Shown here: in pieces, positions 9,641 through 18,032 of the stretch
Position numbering within the stretch: position 1 is the stretch's first letter
Layout of the letters: each line of letters begins with the position of its first letter
Origin: Diaporthe sp. PMI_573
Taxonomy: Eukaryota; Ascomycota; Sordariomycetes; Diaporthales; Diaporthaceae
Assembly: GCA_021399435.1 (NCBI GenBank)
Contig: JAJTUP010000081.1
Span: 124,001 to 188,000 of the forward strand
DNA: 64,000 nucleotides
Reading direction: 5' to 3'
Notes under the pieces: model-generated
The model's database searches: none
What the model saw: the letters and a program-made list of their open reading frames with translations, nothing else
Told to the model about the DNA's origin: nothing
Translations under genes and position numbers: made by a program

Positions 9641-12600
9641 GGTCTCACAGCCCTAGTAGATGCTTCTACCACAGCAAATCCGGCCAGAGAAATGTCTCTT
9701 TTACCTTCTCTCACACTACAGGCCAGGGCACAGCGGCGAGCAGGCCAAGTGAGGCCCGACCTGGAAAGACGGGCCAAGGAAGCATCCAAGGAGTACCATG
9801 ATGCCATCCGGAAACAGAAAAAACTGCACTGGGACGACTTCCTGGCAGAAGATGTCAACATATGGAAGGCGGCCAAGTACTTAAAACCAGAAACAGGTGT
9901 TATGGACGACAGGGTGCCCCCTTTGAAGAGGGAAGACGGTTCCACCACGGAAGATACGGTGGAGCAGGCAGAGGAGCTGCTCAGCACGTTCTTCCCCCCG
10001 TTGCCGGCTAAGATTGACGATGAAGGCGAGCGACCGCAACGGACGGAAGTGCACATGCCAGACCTCACCATGGAGGAAGTTGAAGAAAAAGTGCTAGCAG
10101 CGAAACCTTGGAAAGCACCTGGAGAGGATGGTCTGCCAGCAATGGTGTGGAAACAGCTTTGGCCAGTGGTTAGATACCGTGTCTTGCACCTTTTCGACAC
10201 TTCCCTCAGGGACGGTGTGGTACCCCACCAGTGGAGGAGTGCGAAGATCATCCCGCTAAAGAAAGCAGACAAGGGAGACTACACAGTGGCCAAGGCATGG
10301 AGACCGATATCCCTGCTGTCAACACTGGGCAAGATACTCGAGGCAGCCGTTGCAGAGCGGGTATCCTATGTAGTGGAAAGCTATGGACTGCTGCCTGCAA
10401 ACCACTTCGGGGCAAGGAAGCGAAGGTCAGCCGAACAAGCACTGATACTGCTGCAGGAGCAGATCTACAAGGCATGGAGGGCCGGCAGGGTGCTCAGTCT
10501 GATCAGTTTCGACGTCAAGGGTGCTTACAACGGAGTGTTCAAAGAACGACTACTGGAGAGGCTGAAGGCGAGAGGCATACCTGGTGGACTGGTGAGATGG
10601 ATTGACGCCTTCTGCTCTGGACGCATGGCCACCGTGGTGGTAAATGGGTACAAGTCACAGCTACGGGAGTTGCCACAGGCAGGTCTCCCGCAAGGATCAC
10701 CACTGTCGCCGGTGTTGTTCCTGTTCTTCAATGCAGATTTGGTGCAGAGAAGAATCAACGCAAGAGGTGGTTCGATGGCATTCGTGGACGACTACTCAGC
10801 CTGGGTGGTGGGACCAACAGCGGAGGAGAATCGAGCCGGCATCCAATCAATTATAGACGAAGCACTGGGCTGGGAAAGACGGAGCGGTGCGACGTTCAAC
10901 GGAGACAAGACGACCATCGTGCATTTCACGCGAAACGCCGCGCGTACCAGCGACAAAGCGTTCATGATCAGAGGAAAAGTAGTCAAGCCCAAGGCGAGCG
11001 CCAAGATCCTGGGAGTGGTCATGGACGCGAAACTGCGGTACAAGGAACACATAGCTAGAGCCGCCGCAAAGGGGCTCTCGGCTGCTATGTGTCTGAGAAG
11101 ACTGAAGATGCTGTCACCGCGGACTGCGAGACAACTGTTCGTAGCAACAGTAGCTCCCACCATGGACTATGCGTCCAGCGTGTGGGCGCACTCATGTGGC
11201 ATTAGAGAAGCTGCTTGGCTGGACAAGGCACAGATGGTCGGAGCACAGGCGATCACGGGGGCTTTCCGGACCGTCGCAACAGCGGTGGCAGAGGCCGAAG
11301 CTAGCATCCAACCGGTGCAAGAACGGCATGCGCAAGCGGCAACAAGGTTTTGGATCAACCTCCGGACCCTTCCCAGGACACACCCGTTGGCGACACTGAA
11401 ATTGAAAGTGTGTCGCCGATTCGTATCGCCGATGCAGAGGATTGCTCAAGTACAAGGGGAAACAGCCACTGAACGAATGGAGATCATTCGGGAGTACGCG
11501 TTACCGCCATGGAGGAACCGTATCCCAGTGTCGTGCGACCCTGACCGGGAGAGAGCGGTGGAAGAAGCAAAGAGGGTGAATGGCATAGTTATTGCCACCT
11601 GCTCCTCGCAGAGAAGGGGCATGGTAGGCATGGGAGGTGTCGTACGAGATACGGCGATCAACAAAGATGACGAGGTAGTAGCCAGCTACTCCATCACTCT
11701 CGGGTTGACGGAGGAGCTGAACCTATACATCGCCGAGTTGGGAGCTATAGAGATGGTATTGAGATGTATGCCGTCTGGACTCTGCTGGCGGGATGTGACT
11801 GTCATGACGAGCAGCCGCTCCGCATTAGAAGCCATACGGCGGCCACGACAACAATCCGGCCAACAGATCATACGGCAAATATACGACCATATGAAGCGTC
11901 TCGAAGACGAGGGCCACTCTCTCCGGATGTTGTGGGTTCCAGCAGGAGAAGAGGATTTTGCGCTGGGACCAAAAGCCAAAGCAGCAGCGCGGAAGGCCAC
12001 AGAAGGAGAATGCAGACCAGATGTGCCACCACATCTAGCACGATCCACAAGGATAAGACTAGCGATAACCAAGCAGCGGCAAACAAGAACACTACCAGAA
12101 AGAGTCGGGAAATACTCGAAGCAGATAGATACGGCACTGCCAGGCAAGCATGCCCGTACTCTATATGACCCGCTGAAGAGGAAGGAAGCAGACGTACTAT
12201 CACAGCTCCGCACCGGAATGGTGAGACTTAACAGCTTTCTATGCAAGATAGGAACGATGGAATCGGACACTTGCGAATGCGGGCTAGCATCAGAGACAGT
12301 GGAACACTTCCTATTCCGCTGCGCAAAATGGACCGCGCAACGGGAAGGCATGTTGCGATGCTCACAGGCAAAGATGGGAAACCTATCATACTTCCTGGGG
12401 GGAAAGGCGGCGTCTGACGGTGACAAATGGACACCAGACATGCGGGCAGTACGGGCGACGATCAAATTTGCCATTGCAACGGGGAGGCTTGACATGGACC
12501 AGAAGCCTCAGGCACACTAACTATTCAGATTGAATCCTACTAACATCATACAGTCTCATTTTGGCAGACCGTGCTTCAGCTGCTGAGGATAGGACTGCTG

Positions 12601-12795
12601 AACACTTGGAGAAATTGGCCTTCAAGCAGGCCTGTCACTGCATATACATCAGATTGGACCAGTCAGTAGAGTGAAATTGTGGGGCTTCGGGTGATTATGG
12701 AAGAACCGTACGAAACGAAAATAGCTTAGCGCAAAGGCCCTCTGGGGTGTGTCCCCCCGGGCGAAATAAAATCCATCCATTGAATTGTTGGTTGA
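9641..12795 (+). mobile_element. LINE (Tad1/I-type non-LTR retrotransposon), 5'-truncated
   Basis: One copy containing the open frame 9692-12520 and a 3' tail to about 12795 ending in a GGGCGAAATAAAATCCATCC-type sequence. The first ORF and the APE-type endonuclease domain are missing, the usual result of incomplete target-primed reverse transcription. A similar tail motif occurs near 58780-58800 and 47355-47370, suggesting other LINE ends. The left boundary is approximate; no target duplication was identified. Confidence 0.8.
9692..12520 (+). CDS. LINE ORF2 C-terminal part: reverse transcriptase, RNase H-like, CCHC
   Basis: Intact 942-residue frame. The reverse transcriptase spans about residues 130-450 with K-A-P-G-E-D-G, W-R-P-I-S-L-L-S, F-D-V-K-G-A-Y (about 273), G-L-P-Q-G-S-P-L-S-P (about 331) and the catalytic box F-V-D-D-Y (364-368). 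An RNase H-like region follows at about 650-800, in which the usual catalytic aspartate positions look degenerate (T-S-S-R-S-A-L). A Cys/His cluster C-x-C-G...E-H-x-x-x-x-C lies near 860-880, typical of Tad/I-clade fungal LINEs. The endonuclease is absent, so the copy should not move by itself. The first ATG is inside the domain structure, so the true ORF began upstream of the truncation. Confidence 0.85.
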   Translation: MSLLPSLTLQARAQRRAGQVRPDLERRAKEASKEYHDAIRKQKKLHWDDFLAEDVNIWKAAKYLKPETGVMDDRVPPLKREDGSTTEDTVEQAEELLSTFFPPLPAKIDDEGERPQRTEVHMPDLTMEEVEEKVLAAKPWKAPGEDGLPAMVWKQLWPVVRYRVLHLFDTSLRDGVVPHQWRSAKIIPLKKADKGDYTVAKAWRPISLLSTLGKILEAAVAERVSYVVESYGLLPANHFGARKRRSAEQALILLQEQIYKAWRAGRVLSLISFDVKGAYNGVFKERLLERLKARGIPGGLVRWIDAFCSGRMATVVVNGYKSQLRELPQAGLPQGSPLSPVLFLFFNADLVQRRINARGGSMAFVDDYSAWVVGPTAEENRAGIQSIIDEALGWERRSGATFNGDKTTIVHFTRNAARTSDKAFMIRGKVVKPKASAKILGVVMDAKLRYKEHIARAAAKGLSAAMCLRRLKMLSPRTARQLFVATVAPTMDYASSVWAHSCGIREAAWLDKAQMVGAQAITGAFRTVATAVAEAEASIQPVQERHAQAATRFWINLRTLPRTHPLATLKLKVCRRFVSPMQRIAQVQGETATERMEIIREYALPPWRNRIPVSCDPDRERAVEEAKRVNGIVIATCSSQRRGMVGMGGVVRDTAINKDDEVVASYSITLGLTEELNLYIAELGAIEMVLRCMPSGLCWRDVTVMTSSRSALEAIRRPRQQSGQQIIRQIYDHMKRLEDEGHSLRMLWVPAGEEDFALGPKAKAAARKATEGECRPDVPPHLARSTRIRLAITKQRQTRTLPERVGKYSKQIDTALPGKHARTLYDPLKRKEADVLSQLRTGMVRLNSFLCKIGTMESDTCECGLASETVEHFLFRCAKWTAQREGMLRCSQAKMGNLSYFLGGKAASDGDKWTPDMRAVRATIKFAIATGRLDMDQKPQAH

Positions 12796-13129
12796 CTCTG
12801 CTCTCGCTGTCCGCGGTTCTTCTGCCTATAATTATAGGTGATATGGTCCTGGCCTCTTGGCAGCGGAGACTGCGGGGTATTCTCCATAATTGTGGCAATG
12901 AGATTCCTTAAGAGGCAGGTCCAAGCAGTGATGACAGCTGTGGTGCCTGTTGGCATAGTGTGGTGTCAGATAATTGGCTCCACAGGGATCATTACCTCGG
13001 CCTATTTTTAGCGTTACCGGTATGACCTGGTATACCGGTAATACCATGGTATTGAGATTTCCTCAAACCATACCAAGTCTTGGCGGTATATACCATACCA
13101 ATACCAACTCATACCGGACCATTCCGATC
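12796..13129. repeat. Spacer with TACCGGTAT/GGTAT-rich iterations
   Basis: Bases about 13010-13125 contain many overlapping copies of TACC, GGTAT and TACCGGTAT in both orientations, giving local imperfect palindromes. No coding potential. Function and family unknown. Confidence 0.5.
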
Positions 13130-13260
13130 ACTGGTGGCTTCCTTCCATGTTAGACGGTCATAGAGTTGCGTTGTGTGTTTGCCTGGCAGTGCTGTGTCGA
13201 CTCTCTTAGAGTGACTTCCAACCTTTTCTGGCAAGTGCTTGCTGGCACCTGTCTTGGAAC
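13130..13260 (-). pseudogene. LINE ORF2 fragment
   Basis: The minus strand encodes L-P-E-K-V-G-S-H-S-K-R followed by D-T-A-L-P-G-K-H, closely matching L-P-E-R-V-G and D-T-A-L-P-G-K-H in the LINE frame at about 12095-12155. Homology stops abruptly after W-K-E-A. It is a short fragment of a related LINE in the opposite orientation. Confidence 0.7.
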
Positions 13261-13269
13261 CTGCCCTCA

Positions 13270-14085
13270 CTCTGCCAGCAAGCAAGGCACAGGCGAGCAG
13301 TAGAGATGGCGCTCGCCCACGGCTACTCTCGTGGCATCTACCCCGGAGCAAGAACGGCTCGGTGCTGGTGAACAGTCGGACGAGGAGCGTAGCGTTGCAG
13401 CTGGAGCTGATGGATGACGTCAGTGGCACGGAGCTCTGCAAAAGAAGTTGGGACAGGAGGTAGACAAGAATGACACTGCTGAGTAGTAAAGGCCCTCAAG
13501 CTCATGGTCCGCGGATGGCTGCCGACCACTCAGAGGCCTATCGTTCGCACTAGAAATTGCAGTGCAGCTGCAAGGCCCGCAGCACCCGGCACTTAATCAC
13601 CCAATGAAAATGGTAGGCAGCATTGGTGGAGTTTGCTCTTGCAGCGACATAGCTTTCGGCACTCTCAGAGCTCCGAAGGGTGACTTACCCCGGCCTGTTT
13701 ACGGGAACAAGGGGCTCACGTTGATAGAGATACATCTGTAATTGGGCATCTGAGTGCCAAGAGATGTGTGAACCAGGGACTGGAGTTGCCGCCACATTAG
13801 ATTGCTGGGATGGGAACTTGGCTGGATGAAACCGTGGCAATGAAGGCAGGCTTCGTGTGGTAGCAGTTCTTGCTGAACGCTGACCTTTAAGAGGTTCCTT
13901 GAGTGCGTCGCGATGGCCGTTTTCGGAAGTATGATGGAGGGATGATGAGAGTGTGACGTTTGTCGAAACTGACGGCTTATCACGACGAAGAGCGGCCGCA
14001 GGAGTTGTTTTGACTTCACAAAACACGATAATCACGCCGACTACGAGTCCTTCGAGCAAGATACACCAACGAATACTAGCGCAAG
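13270..14085. other. Upstream region of the HVA1-like gene, no other gene seen
   Basis: A minus-strand frame (14059-13685) is open but has no motif and lies over the likely promoter and 5' leader of the plus-strand gene at 14086. I do not call it. Confidence 0.4.
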
Positions 14086-14481
14086 ATGCCGACCAAGAAC
14101 GAAGAGCAAGTACTCTCGAAGCAAGGCGAGCCGATTGAGGAGGGTGATCATGTATACACGAAGATTCGGGGTGGACGACATGAGGGTGATGTAAGTACTA
14201 TCTACTTAGTCTCAATTCTAGGGTTATGGGGTGGAGAATGTTCACGGGCATTTCATGCAGGTGCAATAATAATAATCATGCTTAGGTCGAGAAGATCGTC
14301 ATTTCGGAGCAAGAAGCAAAAGAGGAGAATCTGAAGAACCCTCCCAAGGTATAGAGTGATGGGACGGCGATGTTTGAGGGGCAGTCACTAACAGGTTCAG
14401 GTACTATTCACGGATCAGAAGGGCAAACCTGTTGCGCACAACCCGGGCACGCTGGATATTGTTGATGACAGCGGAAAGTAA
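14086..14481 (+). CDS. HVA1/TUDOR-type small protein (DUF2945-like), three exons
   Basis: Exons 14086-14190, 14286-14348 and 14401-14481 splice in phase 0 to an 82-residue protein starting M-P-T-K-N-E-E-Q. Intron 1 is 95 bp (GTAAGT...TTAG); intron 2 is 52 bp with a CACTAAC branch point and TTCAG acceptor. The product has E-E-G-D-H-V-Y-T-K-I-R-G-G-R-H-E-G-D followed by V-E-K-I-V, the pattern of the hypervirulence-associated (HVA1) TUDOR-like family: a short beta-barrel with a G-D-x-V-x(5-8)-G-G-x-x-x-G-x-V core. It ends H-N-P-G-T-L-D-I-V. Such proteins are short, cytosolic or nuclear and of uncertain function. The gene is easy to miss because its exons are 63-105 nt. The family name rests on pattern recognition, not a search. 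Confidence 0.8.
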
Positions 14482-15211
14482 AATGGGCAGCTTCCGTGAT
14501 CGACGATAGGGGCGAACGATTTCGTCGTTGGAAATTCGTGTTATTCGCGCGAGGATGCTTACCGCTCGTTTACTGCAGGCAAATGGGTTCTTGAGAAATT
14601 TTTGCTGGACACAACTGCAACCCATGACGGGACAGTGAGAGTACTTTGTTGCGAACGTCAAAAGCTTCAAAATATGTGTGGCGCATTTCCTCTTGGCCCT
14701 ACGTACAGGCCGCTAGGATTACATCTAAAAGGCAATGCAAGGACTCCATTCGTGCAACAACATGGTTGTATCACTAGCGTGGTTTTGGAAGTGTGGAACG
14801 CAAATCAGTGTATTGGATAGCAATGCAAAGAGCCGCAGCGCTTGATATGACGTATCCTGCAACCTGCGCTCGCTGTTGCGGGGTATGGATCGACGAAACC
14901 TGTGCAATGACGCGGGCGTGCGATTTGAAGACAAGAGTCCCTCGGTCAATGAGCTCACTGCCAAGAAGCGACAGATTGCAATTGGAAGCCAGTAGCGATC
15001 GAGCTCCATACTCGTACAGAATAATACATGAGGAAGCGCTTGTCCGCTGCACGCACCAAACCTCCCATTTGCAATTCATTCCGGCCTGCGACGTTTCTTG
15101 CGGCAAACCTACGACCTCGGAATTGGTCCATCTACTTCCTCAATACTTTCACCCTTTATCTAGCGACACGCATGGCATTTTAAGTGGCTTGCAGCACCGT
15201 GATCTGAAAGT
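14482..15211. other. Intergenic, nothing recognised
   Basis: Short overlapping frames on both strands only. The right part probably contains the promoter and 5' leader of the bZIP gene at 15212. Confidence 0.4.
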
Positions 15212-16057
15212 ATGGCCTCAGCAGGGTTAAGCCTTTATGAATCACATAATGTCCAGAACGACCCGACATGCGCAGGCAAAGGCAGCGTACTAGATGCCAT
15301 GAGGGATTTAGATTTCGAGTGGGATGGTTCCAACGATTTTGTCCCCCTTCCCTCTGACTTCGAACATGCGACCCCGGAAGGGCAGCATGAGGTGGACGGC
15401 GAGAAGGTCCCAACAACCTCCCCTTCTCTATGGGGGAAATCCAGTTGCCCTCAACTCATCAACCAGTCATCGCAAACCAATACAAGCATGAGATCCTTTT
15501 CCGAAACATCAACCCTTGGCCCTTTGCCTCTTGGAATCTCATTGCAATCATCCTACTTGGGTATAATCATCCCTAACGGTGGGAATCTTCACTCCGGGAA
15601 GCGCAGCATCGTCAACCAGAAGGCCGACTCCGACTCTGACACATCGCCTTCGACACAACCATCTTCCACTCGAGGCCGGAGGCCTTCACACGTGGGGCCC
15701 GGGTCAGCACGGGCTATCTGTCTTAAGAAGAATCGCAAAGCTGCGAAAAAGTGTCGAAGCAAGCAGAAGAAACAACAGGAGGCTCTTGTTGAGACAGCGC
15801 GGGACATGGAGAGGAATAACAAGCAGCTAAAGGCGGAAGTTGAGTTATTGAAGGGCGACGTGAGGGACCTGATAGGAATTGTGATACAACACGGTTCATG
15901 TTCCGATCAGAGGCTTTCAATATATGTGCAGCGCAAGGCAGATCACTTGGCCACGATAGGTTCCCTGAGCCCGGTGAAGTCGGAGAAATCGCCAAAACGC
16001 GGCTCGTCGTCGCCAGAGATGGGACAGGTTGCACCATCGATAGTACGCCCAGCATGA
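15212..16057 (+). CDS. bZIP transcription factor (ATF/CREB-like basic region)
   Basis: Uninterrupted 281-residue frame from ATG 15212. The basic region lies at about residues 167-185 with the DNA-contacting signature N-R-K-A-A-K-K-C-R (N174, A177, A178, C181, R182), which fits the NxxAAxxCR consensus of ATF/CREB-type bZIPs. The following coiled coil (about 188-225) has heptad hydrophobics and ends in D-L-I-G-I-V-I-Q-H-G-S-C. The N-terminal 160 residues are acidic then Ser/Thr-rich (D-S-D-S-D-T-S-P-S-T), a likely activation or regulatory region, and the C-terminus has S-P and S-P-K sites. The product should be nuclear and bind DNA as a dimer. No neighbouring gene suggests a target. Confidence 0.85.
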   Translation: MASAGLSLYESHNVQNDPTCAGKGSVLDAMRDLDFEWDGSNDFVPLPSDFEHATPEGQHEVDGEKVPTTSPSLWGKSSCPQLINQSSQTNTSMRSFSETSTLGPLPLGISLQSSYLGIIIPNGGNLHSGKRSIVNQKADSDSDTSPSTQPSSTRGRRPSHVGPGSARAICLKKNRKAAKKCRSKQKKQQEALVETARDMERNNKQLKAEVELLKGDVRDLIGIVIQHGSCSDQRLSIYVQRKADHLATIGSLSPVKSEKSPKRGSSSPEMGQVAPSIVRPA

Positions 16058-17370
16058 GATGCAACGTAACTTATCCATGTTCATGTTGGCGAGGAAAATG
16101 GGTTCCATGCTACAATCGCTATTCATAAGGCTGACCAAATGTTCGGCGACAACAGCCAAAAGAGACCACTGTGCAGCTTATGCTAGTCAAACTACGAAAA
16201 CCTGAGTGACGACTGAGTGACGCACTCGTCTCCTCTAGTGAGGGAACCTGTGTCCCGTTTTGGTTCCCGTGCGCATCCCGTGTCTGGTACCCAGTTTCGG
16301 AACTCACTCCATTTTGACTGCAACATTGTGCTTGAGCCGATATTGGAGTGGAGGACGGGATGGTGAGCGAGCGCGTTGTTGTAAGAGTTGGATGACGCAG
16401 CTAGATCTAGCGGCGGCTGAGTCCGCCGATGCTGTCGACCGTGCCTTGTTGGCATTGGCGTTGTCTCGTTTCATTCTAAGCCAGCATCTTCCTCCACATA
16501 GCCCTCATCCGATAAGACGTTGTTATCCCTGCGCTCAGCTTCCATAGACTGGGGCCACTGTTCCTTGCTGTCCTTCCGCCGTGGCGAGTTATGGTTTATA
16601 TTCGTATACGTAGACTGGAGCGGCGGATGTCGCTTGCGTTATAGTGCTCGTAGGAATGGATTACGGGCGCGTTTCGGGACGGACGAGGTGGGTGGGGCGA
16701 GGCTAGCTGGTCAGCGAGCCATCCGCGGCTGACGGCGGAGTTGGACGTTGGGGGAGGAGATTGCGTGTACTTGGAAGGTGCTGGAGTCGCAGCCAGATAA
16801 GGCGCTGGGCATGCAGAGCGAGAGTGGATTGTGGAGGGATGGCAGGGAACTCAATTGTTTGTTCGTCGTGACGATGCGCGACGGACGCACTTAGAAGGAC
16901 GACGCAAAAGATGGCCATAGAATGAGCAGGAATAATCCATAATGATCAATAATCACTAGGTCGGAATAGATTAGAGCAAGGAGTGGGGAGGCTTTGAGGA
17001 AGCGGAAGATAAAGTGGAAAATGAAGATCTCATCCCCGTGTCGGAGCCAAGCCTGGGGAATAATATACAGTTGTCTGGGGCACGTGGCAGAAACGCCTTA
17101 CGAGGCTTGGCTCGGAACGAATCGATATTAGACCTTGAAGAACGGCTAGTCCACAACACATCCTCATGGAGAACAATGCAGCCGACTTCTATTTAGCTTC
17201 CGGCGTTAAAGCACTCGGTCGATGTACCAAAGATTTGCTAAAGCCGTACTTCAGCAGATGCGGACACTTGGTCTCCTTTCTGCTGTCCATCATGACGCTA
17301 CTACCATCCGGATACTATCATGGGTTCCAAGGTGGGATGGCTCTGTAAGCAATCGTAGATGCTTAGTATA
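16058..17370. other. Intergenic with weak minus-strand coding hints
   Basis: No gene that I can defend. A minus-strand frame at 16918-16703 starts M-A-I-F-C-V-V-L-L-S-A and could be a signal-anchor, and a minus-strand frame near 16565-16480 reads K-D-S-K-E-Q-W-P-Q-S-M-E, resembling a hydrophilic protein tail. I found no splice arrangement joining them. Confidence 0.3.
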
Positions 17371-17776
17371 ACGTGCCCGGCCCACATCCCACCACCCCCC
17401 TGATTCCGCCACCCCTTTGTCAACCACTACCCCTTTGCCCCGTCGCCAACGACGCTGCCACTATGATAGTTGACCCTACGTCACTTAATGTTTCTGATTC
17501 TTTTGAAGCGTTGCTATCATCTAATACTACGCCCACTTCAATCTAAGTCCTCTGAATAGCCTTAATGTTAGCAAAAAGCTTATTTAGGTTAAGTTGAACC
17601 TTCTTACTTTGGACTGTCCTACTAGCTTCAATTTGATGTTCTAGCTTCTAATTCTTTTGTGAGGACATTGTTAGATTAACATCTTTCTGGTCCCAACTCT
17701 TGAGGATTTTCCTAAAGAGGAGTTGTTATGTGGGGCTTAAGTGCTTCTTATAGGCGTACTTAGCCACCATGCCCCT
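17371..17776 (-). pseudogene. Pogo-type transposase C-terminus, RIP-decayed
   Basis: Read on the minus strand, this is a diverged copy of the transposase tail at 44886-45282. Recognisable blocks are L-F-R-K-I-L-K-S-W-D, M-S-S-Q-K-N, Q-I-E-A-S-R-T-V and L-F-A-N-I-K-A-I-Q-R-T. Relative to that copy, most differences are G:C to A:T (GAG to AAG, GAC to AAC, CGG to CAG, CAA to TAG), creating stops. The element end is ACGTGCCCGG at 17371, flanked by TA at 17369-17370. Its other side is cut off at 17776 by the LTR of the chromovirus. Confidence 0.75.
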
Positions 17777-17980
17777 TGTCACGGCCAGCACGAGATGCAG
17801 CATGGGAGCTGGGTGTATTGGCGCTATCAACGAATATTCTAAGCTAAAGAGAAAGAAGGAAAAAGGGAGAGCAAAGCTCATGCGATCCCTGGACTGCGTA
17901 AAAGTCTTGACGCGACTGTGGGGCTCAGGGTTAGGGCCTTGTGACGGCCAGGTGGCTTGCCTACCATGGCTGCCGTCACA
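17777..17980 (-). repeat. 3' LTR of chromovirus
   Basis: 204 bp, apparently identical to 23554-23757. In sense orientation it starts TGTGACGGCAGCC and ends CTGGCCGTGACA. It contains the AGCTTAGAATA word that pairs with the primer-binding site. Confidence 0.9.
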
Positions 17981-18032
17981 CTACCCCCCTCCAAAACGCA
18001 GACACCGGGACGGTTTCGCGTAGCTAGTGACG

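Noticed and set aside
9562..10272. 236-codon minus-strand frame
   Set aside because: Antisense shadow of the LINE reverse transcriptase frame.
11686..12495. 269-codon minus-strand frame
   Set aside because: Antisense shadow of the LINE RNase H and zinc region.
13685..14059. 124-codon minus-strand frame
   Set aside because: Lies over the promoter and leader of the spliced HVA1-like gene and has no recognisable features.
14793..15230. 145-codon plus-strand frame before the bZIP gene
   Set aside because: Ends just inside the bZIP start, lacks motifs, and probably lies in the 5' leader.
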